NCBI GenBank assembly: GCA_016296785.1
Contig: JAEDHX010000030.1
Coordinates: forward strand, 1-21,669
Reading direction: 5' to 3'
Length of the DNA: 21,669 nt
DNA from: Coprococcus sp.
Lineage (GTDB): Bacteria; Bacillota; Clostridia; Lachnospirales; Lachnospiraceae
Part shown: piece by piece, positions 1-8,738 of the stretch
Numbering within the stretch: position 1 is the stretch's first letter
How the letters are laid out: each line of letters starts with the position of its first letter
Translations under genes and position numbers: made by a program
The notes under the pieces: model-generated
The model's input: only the letters and a program-made list of their open reading frames with translations
Told to the model about the DNA's origin: nothing
The model's database searches: none

Positions 1-3000
1 TCCTCAAGCTTCTTATCATTAAGTGTAACTGTAATACCGGAAAGCTTAATTTCATTTCCTGTATATTCTACTTCATCAGGAATTCCTGCTACTTCTGCAG
101 TCTCTATACCAGCCGGTGTAATATCAAAGTTCTTCGTTACAGTGCCTGAATAATTGCCCTTACCTGTTATTACTACCTTTGCCTTCTTAGCTGTCGTTGT
201 TACATTAATATTATCTGAATAAGCAACAGAATAATCCTTTGCTAACTCAAGTGTCTTTCCGTTATATGTAACTACAACTGCCGGTGTCTGCTCGGCTCCG
301 TTATATATAACGGCATCAATATCACTAACATCGCAATCAGCAATATCTCTTGCACTTATTTCAAAGCTGCCGCTCATTGTTCCTGTATAGTTGCCAATAC
401 CTTCTATACTAATACGTGCTGTTCCTTTATTTGTATTATCAGTAATAGTTAGAATGTAGTCTACATCCTTTTCAAGAGTCTTGCTGCCATTTGTCACAAC
501 TATCTTTGGAGATATTTCTTCACCGGTATACATCTGATCTTCTACAGCAATAATCGATGTTCCAATATTCTTTGGAGATATCTTGAAGCTTCCAAGAGCC
601 TCTCCCTGATAATTTCCTTTACCGGTAATTGTAATATCTGCTGTTCCTGCATTTATGTTATTACTATATGTAACCAAATAGTCAGTATCTTGTACAAGCT
701 TTGTACCATTAAGTGTTACATTGACCTCAGGTCTAAGTTCATTACCTGTATATCCCTGATCAGCTGCAATAACTGACGCACCTGATATAGATTCAGCAAT
801 AATCAAATAATCTGTGGCAATACTACCTGTATAATTAGTACCGCTCTTTGCAGCGATTGTTAATGTAGCTGTTCCTGCATTAGTATTATTTATATAGCTA
901 TATGTAAAGCTATCATCTCCGATTACACTAACTGTATTATTCTCATCTGCAAAGATATCAGCTACAACAGGTTTTATTGGCTGTCCTGTGAAAGTAAACT
1001 CTGTCTTTTCAAGACTTATACTACCCTTTGATACATCATATGGATAAATGGTAAAGCTCTTTGATATACTTCCCTTATATTCTCTCTTACCTGTTATAAC
1101 AACACTAGCTGTACCGGCATTGATGTTATTTGTGTATGATACAGTGTAGTCTGTACCATTAGTAAGCTCCTTACCATCAATTGTCACCATTACTGCAGGA
1201 GTTATCTCATTTCCAAAATCATATATATATACTTCTTCTGAAACAAATGAAATCACTGCCGCATCAATTGCAATAACCTTATACGAAATAGTAAATTCCC
1301 TATTAACAGTACCGGAATAGTTACCCTTACCGGAAATTACTGCAACTGCATGTGTATCATCTGTTGTTACATCAATATTATTACTATAAGTAATATCATA
1401 ATCCTTGCCATTAACAAGTGTATACGCACCATCCTTAATTGTTACGTCAGGAGTAAGTGCCTGTCCTGTATAAAGCTGTCCTTCAATATTGCCAACACTA
1501 CAACTATCCAGTCCTTTAGCTGTAATTGTAAATGTATAATCTAATTCTCCGGTAAAGCTTCCCAAACCTGTAATCTTAAGCTTTGCAGGATTATCAACAG
1601 CACTCACATTAGTATTGTTCTCATATGCCACAGAATAATCTGTACCATTTACCAATGTATAATCACCATAAACCAGCTTAAGGTTAGCAAATCTGATTGC
1701 TGAGCCTGTATAAACAGCACTTGATTCAACTCCACTAACACTTACATCATCTAGTGATACTCCTAAGATGCTAAATTTCTTAGTAATGGTTCCAATATAG
1801 TTACCCTTAGCTGTTACAACAACCTCCGCCTTAGCATCATCAGAAGATACATTTGTATTGTTGTTGTAAGAAACTGTATAATCCACGCCCTCTGTAAGAC
1901 TTCCGCTACCATCAGATACAACAATATCAAAGGTTACCGGATTACCAGTATATGTCTTATCTGATACTCCTGTAATCTCGTATGTTGATATACTCTTACG
2001 TCCGATAGTGAATTTCTCTGTCTTCTCACCTACATAATTACCTGTGCCTTTAATGGTAATTGATGCTTCACCTGCATCAATATTATTATTAAGAGTTGCT
2101 GTATAATCAACATCCTTTGTAAGCTTTGTATCACCAAGGCTTACTGTATATGTCGGTTCAATTGAAAGCCCTGTATATGTATATGTTCCTGTAATGCTAA
2201 CTACCGCATCATTTATACTTGCAGCTGATATGGCAAAATTCTTTATTACTTCACCCTCATAATCACCTTTACCTGTTATAAGTATATATGGTTCATTAGT
2301 TGGGGATGAAATATTAATATTGTTTTTGCATTCAACTGTATAATCGTCAGCCGTAAGGTTATATCCGTTTAGTACAATGCTGTATTCAGGAATGATAGCA
2401 CTACCTGTATACACTGCATCATCTACTGTAACAATAGCATCAGATATATCCTTCTTTGTGATATCAAACTCTTTTACTATATTTCCTGAGTAATTACTGA
2501 TTTCATCTGCTGTAACAACAATGGTTCCCTTTCCTGAATGGATATTCTCACCATATGAAACAGTAATTCCGGAAACAAGCTTTATATTATCAATTACTGT
2601 TCCATTAGCACATGTAATACTTGTAACTGAAGGAGTAATCTGACTTCCTGTATATACAAATTCTTCACCTGAAATACTAAGAGTTCCATCCTTTATACTA
2701 AGCTTGTCAATCTTGAAAGTCTTTTCAATACTTCCCTTGTAATTACCCTTACCTGTAATTACAACCTTTGCTGTACCGGCATTTATATTATTCGAATATG
2801 TAATTGAATAATCCTTATCAAGTGAAAGAACAGTCTCTCCGCTTGAAACCTTCACTTCATATGTAATGCTGCTTCCGCTATATACGGCATCCTTTATTCC
2901 CTCAACACTAAATAAGGAAATGTCTTTTGCAAGTATTCTAAATGAACCCTTCTTGCTGCCGGAGAAATCATTAATTCCCTCTATTGTAAATGAAACCTCT

Positions 3001-6000
3001 CCAACATCAATGTTTGTTTCATTATCAAATACAACAGTATAATCTGTTCCTTCAATAAGTGTCTTTCCATTATGAACTACAGTAATATCTGCAGCCACAT
3101 TGCTTCCTGTATAATCAACATCATTAGCAGTAATTTCTGCTGATGAAATGCTTGCCGCAGAAATTACAAATGTTTTTAATAGTTCTCCGGTATAATTACC
3201 TTTTCCTTTAATTGTTACACCAGCTGTACCAACCGAAGTGTTATCACTATAAGTAAGTGTATAATCAACATTTTTTGAAAGAACAGTTCCTTCATATGTT
3301 ACGGTAAGCTGCGGTATTACAGCTTCTCCTGTATATTCATATTCTGTCTTATCAAATGCTGCAATTGCATCTTTGATATCTGCAGCACTAATTGTTATAT
3401 TCTTCTCAAAATATCCCTTATAGTTTGAACCATCCTTAGCAGCAACCTTAACTGTACCGGTTCCAACCTTGTCACAATCCGAAAGAGTTACTACAAAGCT
3501 ATCCATATCATCAATAGAATATGAATCATCACCAACTATCAAATCAAAGCCTGTTATATCAACATCTACACCAAGTGGTGAATATGTTTTCTCTATATCA
3601 CCACTTATTATTCCATCAGAGATATCAAGCTGTTCAATTACAAAATCAGCTGTTAAGGTTCCTTTGTAATCGCCAATACCGGATACTGTAACAGTTGCTG
3701 TACCGGCATTAATATTATTTGAATAAGAAACAGTATAATCAACAGTCTCCTCAAGTACTACATCATTATAAGAAACAGTAACCTCAGGAGTAAGTGCTGT
3801 TCCAAGGCTATAAACCTGATTGTCAATTGGTGATATCTTACCATTCTTAATATCGATTACATCTTTTTCAATATCGAATGAAGCTTCAAGCTCACCTTTA
3901 TAGTTGCCAATACCTGTCACAATAACTCTTGCCTTTGAATCAGCAGTAGTTGGATTAATATTGTTCTCATATGCAACCGTATAATCCTGATTCTCAACAA
4001 GCATAATCAAACCATCACTCACAGATACCGATGGACATATCTCAAGACCTGTATAGCTCTGAGTTTCTATTGATGAAATACTGCAATTTGATATATCCTT
4101 CTGTGTAATTACAAAAGCTACAGTCGCATTTCCGGTATAATTGCCCTTTCCGGTCACAGTTATCATCGCACTATTTGTTTCATCAGAGACATTAGTATTA
4201 TTGTCATAAGAAACAGTATAGTCTGTTCCTTTATTAAGGGTTACACTACCCATCTTAACAACAATATTAAATGTAATTTCCTCACCGGTATATTCAACCT
4301 TATCATCAACACCTGTTATATCAGCTTTTGAAATATCTAAAGGAGTAATATCAAAATAAATTGTTTTCTCACCGCTATACAGACCGGCACCCTTTATTGT
4401 TACAGAAGCGGTACCAACACTACTATTATTCATATATATAACTGTGAAATCCTTATCCTTTTCAAGAGCAGTTCCATCATAGGTAATGCTGATTTCAGGA
4501 GTGATTGCAGCACCATAATTATAAACCTGATCCTCTATATCTGATATTGAACAAACAGAATCATTAATATCATATACTGCTTTTGTTATCATAAAATATA
4601 CTTTAAGAGTTCCCGTATAATTATTGATACCCTGAATAATAACAGTTGCCTTACCTGCATCAATATTATCCTGATATGAAAGTGTGTAATCCTTACCTTC
4701 AACAAGAAGCTTTCCTTCTTCACCGCCGTTTCTTATCTCAGGTGAAGGCTTGACAGCAGAGCCTGTCCATGCCTGATCAGGAATGGTCTCTACATAACAG
4801 TCTGAAATATCCTTTTCGACAATTCTGAAATACTGCGTAGCCTCATCTTCAAAGGAGCCAATACCTGTAACCTTAGCAACGGCCTTATTGTCATCTGTAG
4901 TAAGGTTTGTATTATTTGAATAGGTTACCTCGTAGTGAACGCCTTCAGTTAATACATCATATTCATACATAACAGTTATTTTCGGCTCAATAGGATCACC
5001 TGTATATTCAAAATCCTTTTCAACATCTGTTATCTTAGTTCTGACACTAAGAATTGACAGCTTAGTAATCTCAAAATGAAGAACCTTCTCACCTGTATAG
5101 TTCCCTAAACCTGTTAATGTTACAGTTGCAATACCTGCTTCAACATTATCAGTAACTGTCATTTTGTAATCAGTACCTTCTACCATGGAAACACTGCCAT
5201 TCTTAGTATTAATCGACGGCTCTATAGGTGTTCCAAGATCATAAGGCACAGAAAGATTAACAAGTGATATATCACAATTCTCTAAATCCTTCTTCACGAT
5301 CTTAAATGTAAGATATCTTTCTCCTGAGAAGGTACCAATACCGGTAATATGAACAGTAGCAGTTCCGGGAATTATGTTATCAGTACATTCAATCTCATAA
5401 TCTCTTCCCTCTGCTAACGAATAATCACCTAATGTCATATTGAGCACAGGGGTAATCTCCGAGCCCGTATATTCTATGTCATCTATCGGATCAATGGACA
5501 CATCACCTAGTGACCCCTGAGGTCCTTCAATAGTAAACTTAATTTCACGGAGTCCGTTGTAATTGCCCATACCGCTTAAGTATAATATCTGCTGTCCCTG
5601 TGAAATTCTATCATAACCATCTATATATAATTCCTTGAAATCAGTTCCTTTTACAAGTGTCATCCCGTTATAGGTAACTGTATATTCCGGATTAATAACT
5701 TCACCTGTGTACTCATACACTGATTTAGTCATATCAACAACAACATCTTCTCCCTCTAAACCCTTTTGAATAATGGAGAAATTTATCAGCTTTGTTCCGA
5801 CATACTTTGTACCTGTACCGGTAATACGTACATATGCTGAGGTTGTTCTTTCAGTATTATTACCATACTCAACTGTATAATCAGTTCCCTTCACAAGAGT
5901 TTCATAACCATTCTCCTCGTCACCAAACTGAACGGTAAATTCAGGCTCCACTGCTGAGCCTGTATATGGATATGTACTCTTCAAGCCGGTTATTTTAGCA

Positions 6001-7514
6001 TTAGCAATATCCGGCAGATTTGTTGTAATCTCAAACATCTCACTCTTTGAGCCGGTGTAGTTATTAATACCTTCAACATAGATATGTGCAATACCTGGCT
6101 GAATATTATTCACATATCCTGTTATCTTATAATCCTCGCCCTCAACAAGAGTTCTATTGCCATACTTGATTGTACACTTTGGTTCAATTGGTGAACCTGT
6201 ATATTCATAGTATGTAAGCTTTATATCAGCATCTACTATGTCATATGGGGTAATAGTAAAATTAAAGTCCTTCGTACCTGTATAGTTACCTGTACATTTC
6301 ACAGTATATATACCTTCTCCAACGTCCCAAGAGGTATTCTTTTCATATGAAATTGAATAATCATCACCTATAACAAGTGTTCTGCCGGTTTCACTATCAG
6401 TGACAACAATGTCAGCACCATTAGTAACATATCCATGATTATATGTTACACTTGATGCCGTTGAAGAAAGCTTAGAAGCATCTCTTTTAGCAATTGAAAA
6501 TGAAACCGTCTTACTACCTATATATGAACCAAGACCTGCAATTGTAATTGACGCATTACCTGCATTAACATTATTACTGTACGCACTTATTGTGTAATCA
6601 GTATCCTTGACAAGCTGCTTGCCACCATAAGTAACTGTAACATCCGGAATGATTGCTTCACCTGTATATTCACAGGCAGGAACGCTGACAGTTGCATCTG
6701 CAATATTATAAGTTGTTGTTCCTGCTGCAAGTATTGTAAAGTTTGCTGTCAAGGTACCGGTATAATTGTTGATACCTGTAACGGTAACTGTACCCTGCCC
6801 TGCACTATTATTATTAGAATAAGAAACTGTATAATCTACATCCTTCTCAAGCGGAAGACCACTTTGAACATCATATACTACTGCCTCAGGCATAATCGCA
6901 GAGCCGCTATATACATAATTACTTTCCTTAAGCTTTAATATCTGCTTAGACATACTGGCCTGTTTAATTGTAAATGCTCTATATGTCTCTCCTGTAAAGT
7001 TGCCCTCACCACTAATATATACACAAGGACCCCCATAGTACTCAGCTGTATCTGCTGTTCCTAATTCATTATTGTTATAAAACTCATATGTATAATCCTT
7101 ATCATATTTAAGAACTGTATTTCCGTTCTTAACAACAAGCTTTGGATATACGCCTCCCTTTGAATACTCAAAAGATCTGGCAGTTGTAGCCGAAGTTGTA
7201 AGTCCATTAAGAGTAACCGCAAATTTACTTGCATCCTTTGGTTTAATGTCAAAGGTCTGAATCAATACACCTGTACAGCCATTTTCTTCATTACCAACTA
7301 CTGCCAGTGTTGCCTTTCCAACATTAATATTATTCAGATATCTGATAGTGTAGTACTTAGGATCAAGTGCAGTTCCCTGTGCACTATTATCAAAGTTTTT
7401 CACTTCCACCTTGGAATACTTAATCTCCTTTGCATTGTAAACAGCTTCAGAAGATGTAGTTATGGTATTCTTTCCATAAATAAACTTTTCGCTTGTAATA
7501 ATTCTGTAATCGCT
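1..7514 (-). repeat. About 31.5 tandem Ig-like protein repeats
   Basis: The repeats are diverged at DNA level but regular at protein level, with hallmarks YTG...P, DYTVxYxNN, GxAxVxITG and NYxG...FxI in each. Units 1-2 (nearest the N-terminus) are the most degenerate. At least eight units (near 4905, 4185, 3945, 2310, 1850, 1600, 1360 and 205) carry a longer NN-loop such as NTNVSSDDAKAEV in place of NINAGTATV. Four units (near 5235, 4515, 3805 and 1215) replace YTG by an x-G variant (YDLGTPIEP, YNYGAAITPE, YSLGTALTPE, YDFGNEITPA). The mean unit is about 80 residues (240 nt). Confidence 0.9.
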
Positions 7515-7649
7515 TAGATTAATTGTTATTTCTGCTGCCTCTGCCTTAGAAGCACCACCAATAACAAAATTACCATTAATGCATATGGTAACAGTCATAA
7601 TGGCTGCCATAATAATTGCCAGCAGTCTTTTTGCAGGTCTAGTTTTCAT
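1..7649 (-). CDS. Giant secreted Ig-like tandem-repeat surface protein (C-terminus outside window)
   Basis: The minus-strand frame is open from an ATG at 7649 to the window edge, 2549 complete codons without a stop, and the frame at the edge (NDKKLE) is still inside a repeat. The start has AAAGGCGG 8 nt upstream. Residues 1-39 are a signal peptide: basic MKTRPAKR, a hydrophobic core, and an AxA-like site near SKAEAA. From about residue 46 the protein is a chain of roughly 75-90-residue repeats with the pattern D(I)xxxxVxxI...YTGxxIxPxVxV..G..L..G.DYTVxYxNNxNxGTAxVxITGxGNYxGxxxxxFxI; I count 31 complete units and one partial. This resembles the MBG/YDG-type bacterial Ig-like domains common in clostridial surface proteins; the family assignment is by pattern only. 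A role as adhesin or surface stalk is inference. No catalytic domain is visible, and any wall-anchoring signal would lie beyond the edge. Confidence 0.93.
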   Translation of the reverse strand, partial: MKTRPAKRLLAIIMAAIMTVTICINGNFVIGGASKAEAAEITINLSDYRIITSEKFIYGKNTITTSSEAVYNAKEIKYSKVEVKNFDNSAQGTALDPKYYTIRYLNNINVGKATLAVVGNEENGCTGVLIQTFDIKPKDASKFAVTLNGLTTSATTARSFEYSKGGVYPKLVVKNGNTVLKYDKDYTYEFYNNNELGTADTAEYYGGPCVYISGEGNFTGETYRAFTIKQASMSKQILKLKESNYVYSGSAIMPEAVVYDVQSGLPLEKDVDYTVSYSNNNSAGQGTVTVTGINNYTGTLTANFTILAAGTTTYNIADATVSVPACEYTGEAIIPDVTVTYGGKQLVKDTDYTISAYSNNVNAGNASITIAGLGSYIGSKTVSFSIAKRDASKLSSTASSVTYNHGYVTNGADIVVTDSETGRTLVIGDDYSISYEKNTSWDVGEGIYTVKCTGNYTGTKDFNFTITPYDIVDADIKLTYYEYTGSPIEPKCTIKYGNRTLVEGEDYKITGYVNNIQPGIAHIYVEGINNYTGSKSEMFEITTNLPDIANAKITGLKSTYPYTGSAVEPEFTVQFGDEENGYETLVKGTDYTVEYGNNTERTTSAYVRITGTGTKYVGTKLINFSIIQKGLEGEDVVVDMTKSVYEYTGEVINPEYTVTYNGMTLVKGTDFKELYIDGYDRISQGQQILYLSGMGNYNGLREIKFTIEGPQGSLGDVSIDPIDDIEYTGSEITPVLNMTLGDYSLAEGRDYEIECTDNIIPGTATVHITGIGTFSGERYLTFKIVKKDLENCDISLVNLSVPYDLGTPIEPSINTKNGSVSMVEGTDYKMTVTDNVEAGIATVTLTGLGNYTGEKVLHFEITKLSILSVRTKITDVEKDFEYTGDPIEPKITVMYEYDVLTEGVHYEVTYSNNTNLTTDDNKAVAKVTGIGSFEDEATQYFRIVEKDISDCYVETIPDQAWTGSAVKPSPEIRNGGEEGKLLVEGKDYTLSYQDNIDAGKATVIIQGINNYTGTLKVYFMITKAVYDINDSVCSISDIEDQVYNYGAAITPEISITYDGTALEKDKDFTVIYMNNSSVGTASVTIKGAGLYSGEKTIYFDITPLDISKADITGVDDKVEYTGEEITFNIVVKMGSVTLNKGTDYTVSYDNNTNVSDETNSAMITVTGKGNYTGNATVAFVITQKDISNCSISSIETQSYTGLEICPSVSVSDGLIMLVENQDYTVAYENNINPTTADSKARVIVTGIGNYKGELEASFDIEKDVIDIKNGKISPIDNQVYSLGTALTPEVTVSYNDVVLEETVDYTVSYSNNINAGTATVTVSGIGDYKGTLTADFVIEQLDISDGIISGDIEKTYSPLGVDVDITGFDLIVGDDSYSIDDMDSFVVTLSDCDKVGTGTVKVAAKDGSNYKGYFEKNITISAADIKDAIAAFDKTEYEYTGEAVIPQLTVTYEGTVLSKNVDYTLTYSDNTSVGTAGVTIKGKGNYTGELLKTFVISAASISSAEITANDVDYTGSNVAADITVVHNGKTLIEGTDYTVVFDNETNIDVGEVSFTIEGINDFSGSKKGSFRILAKDISLFSVEGIKDAVYSGSSITYEVKVSSGETVLSLDKDYSITYSNNINAGTAKVVITGKGNYKGSIEKTFKIDKLSIKDGTLSISGEEFVYTGSQITPSVTSITCANGTVIDNIKLVSGITVSYGENIHSGKGTIVVTADEISNYSGNIVKEFDITKKDISDAIVTVDDAVYTGSAIIPEYSIVLNGYNLTADDYTVECKNNINISSPTNEPYILITGKGDYEGEVIKNFAISAASINDAVVSITGTYTYTGLSIEPTYTVSLGDTKLTKDVDYTATLNNNIDAGEASITIKGTGNYVGEKTEKFTIGRKSISTYEITGVSDKTYTGNPVTFDIVVSDGSGSLTEGVDYTVSYNNNTNVSSDDAKAEVVVTAKGNYIGTITKKFSILGVSLDDVSVSGVESSAVYTGSAIRFANLKLVYGDYTLVNGTDYSVAYENNTNVSAVDNPAKLKITGLGSFTGELDYTFTITAKGLDSCSVGNIEGQLYTGQALTPDVTIKDGAYTLVNGKDYDITYSNNIDVTTDDTHAVAVISGKGNYSGTVNREFTISYKVIAIDAAVISFVSEEVYIYDFGNEITPAVMVTIDGKELTNGTDYTVSYTNNINAGTASVVITGKREYKGSISKSFTIYPYDVSKGSISLEKTEFTFTGQPIKPVVADIFADENNTVSVIGDDSFTYSYINNTNAGTATLTIAAKSGTNYTGSIATDYLIIAESISGASVIAADQGYTGNELRPEVNVTLNGTKLVQDTDYLVTYSNNINAGTADITITGKGNYQGEALGSFKISPKNIGTSIIAVEDQMYTGEEISPKIVVTNGSKTLEKDVDYILTITDNTNKGTARISIEGIGNYTGTMSGSFEISARDIADCDVSDIDAVIYNGAEQTPAVVVTYNGKTLELAKDYSVAYSDNINVTTTAKKAKVVITGKGNYSGTVTKNFDITPAGIETAEVAGIPDEVEYTGNEIKLSGITVTLNDKKLE

Positions 7650-7722
7650 AGTAATTTCCGCCTTTCATCCCAAATATATGGTACCTCCGCGCTAAAAGAG
7701 CAGAGACACCCATTTATATGAA

Positions 7723-7751
7723 ATTTTACCAAATTGTATATCAAAATTCAA
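7723..7751 (-). promoter_or_regulatory. Probable sigma-A promoter of the giant repeat protein gene
   Basis: Read on the minus strand, TTGAAT (7751-7746) is followed after 17 nt by TAAAAT (7728-7723), and the -10 is preceded by TGG, an extended -10 arrangement. It lies about 75 nt before the ATG, leaving a leader of roughly 65 nt. The leader also holds a free GGAGG (7688-7684) in addition to the AAAGGCGG that serves the ATG. Confidence 0.6.
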
Positions 7752-7778
7752 TCCATATTATATAAATTATATAAAAAT

Positions 7779-7870
7779 GAATCTCGCTTGCGAGATTCTC
7801 GCGCTTAAGCGGTCGCTTTTGCGACATGATTCCTAACGCGCGAATGCGCATACTAAGCGGAGCGTTTTTA
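7779..7870. repeat. GC-rich cluster of short palindromes, REP-like element
   Basis: In a very AT-rich surround this 90-nt stretch contains four inverted repeats in series: GAATCTCG/CGAGATTC around CTTG (7779-7798), the palindrome CGCTTAAGCG (7802-7811), GTCGC/GCGAC around TTTT (7812-7825), and GCGC/GCGC around GAAT (7838-7849). The word TAAGCGG occurs twice, near 7806 and 7854. No reading frame fits it. It lies between a terminator and the next promoter, the usual place for dispersed REP/BIME-type elements. Whether it is repeated elsewhere cannot be seen here. Confidence 0.55.
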
Positions 7871-7872
7871 TG

Positions 7873-7901
7873 TAATAGGAAATTCGGAGGAATTTCTATT
7901 A
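7873..7901. repeat. Imperfect 12-bp inverted repeat (stem-loop)
   Basis: TAATAG-g-AAATTC (7873-7885) pairs with GAATTT-CTATTA (7890-7901) around a GGAG loop, with one bulged G. It has no adjoining T-run of its own on the minus strand. It lies between the REP-like cluster and the terminator at 7904-7942 and may be part of the same intergenic element. Confidence 0.5.
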
Positions 7902-7903
7902 TA

Positions 7904-7942
7904 CAAAAAAATATCCTATCTCATTATCTGAAATAGGATATT
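7904..7942 (-). terminator. Rho-independent terminator of the SPQTG protein gene
   Basis: On the minus strand a 10-bp perfect stem AATATCCTAT/ATAGGATATT with a 13-nt loop runs directly into a run of T (7910-7905). It begins 17 nt past the stop codon of the preceding gene. The + strand also has a T-rich tail, so it could work in both directions. Confidence 0.85.
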
Positions 7943-7959
7943 AATTATTTTTTGAATTA

Positions 7960-8592
7960 CTATTTTCTCATTTTCTTAATTGATAAGCCTATACCTGCAA
8001 TAGCAACAAATGCAAGGCCAAATATCATATAAATGTTATCGCCTGTCTGTGGCGAACCACCAGGATTATCATAATCATCAGGAGCTTCCGTTGTCACATC
8101 TTCACCCTCTGTAGCTTCTTCAGTAGTAGGAGCCTCCGTATCATCCAAATCTACAGATTCCTGTACAAATACTGCGACCTGACCTTCCTTGCTAAACGTA
8201 GCAGAAACAAGACCATTAGTAACAGAATATGATATATCACACCAGTTACTGTCTGCATCTAGAAGCTTAACTTCTACCTCCATATCCTCAGTAAGTCCTG
8301 CAGCCTTAATATCTGTTGTAACCTCATTTGTAAAGTCAAAACCCGGAACTGCCGTAACACTAAACACACCAAGTGTTGAATACCCATCTAATGAATCATC
8401 CTTTAATACATCCTTTGGCGGTTTTCCCTCTAACAACTGTCTTATAGCAGGAATTGATGAATCTGCATCAGACACCAAAAGTTCAGTTGAATCAGTTGAG
8501 AATTCAGCCGTAGGACTGCTATTTGCATATACGGTTATGCTAAAGCTAAATAGCATAACAAATGCCGATATTATTATCAAAGCCCTTTTCAT
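7960..8592 (-). CDS. Small secreted protein with SPQTG sortase signal
   Basis: The 210-residue protein starts with a signal peptide (residues 1-23, cleavage near VYA-NS) and ends in a complete cell-wall sorting signal: SPQTG at 180-184, a hydrophobic segment at about 187-204 and the basic tail KKMRK. Residues 30-145 form a globular part containing LTEDMEVEVKLLD and VSATFSKEGQVAVFV, of a kind I associate with clostridial surface proteins but cannot name. Residues 150-178 are a Thr/Glu/Pro/Asp-rich linker, as expected for a wall-spanning segment. GGAGG lies 5 nt before the ATG. The gene lies just downstream of a class B sortase; such clostridial enzymes are known to accept (S/N/P)PxTG motifs, so this is its likely substrate (inference). 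It has its own promoter and a terminator. Confidence 0.9.
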   Translation of the reverse strand: MKRALIIISAFVMLFSFSITVYANSSPTAEFSTDSTELLVSDADSSIPAIRQLLEGKPPKDVLKDDSLDGYSTLGVFSVTAVPGFDFTNEVTTDIKAAGLTEDMEVEVKLLDADSNWCDISYSVTNGLVSATFSKEGQVAVFVQESVDLDDTEAPTTEEATEGEDVTTEAPDDYDNPGGSPQTGDNIYMIFGLAFVAIAGIGLSIKKMRK

Positions 8593-8676
8593 ATATACCT
8601 CCCGGTTATCCCCATACCATAATATCCTGCATCACATATTGACACAGTCCTTGGCACAATAAGATTTGTAGTCAAA

Positions 8677-8705
8677 ATACTATCATTCCAAAAAAGTTAT
8701 GTCAA
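8677..8705 (-). promoter_or_regulatory. Sigma-A promoter of the SPQTG protein gene
   Basis: On the minus strand a consensus TTGACA (8705-8700) is followed after exactly 17 nt by TAGTAT (8682-8677). This would give a leader of about 80 nt, so the surface protein can be made independently of the sortase gene upstream. Confidence 0.75.
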
Positions 8706-8738
8706 TTAGTAAAAATGGACAGTTTTTTAGGGTTTTCG

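Noticed and set aside
1..7514. CRISPR array or DNA-level tandem repeat
   Set aside because: The periodicity of about 240 nt is protein-level and the DNA copies are diverged; there are no short identical repeats with unique spacers.
8189..8662. A 157-codon open frame on the plus strand
   Set aside because: It lies antisense to the SPQTG protein, which has signal peptide, sorting signal, ribosome site and promoter. The plus frame has low-complexity Ser-rich composition and no supporting start signals.
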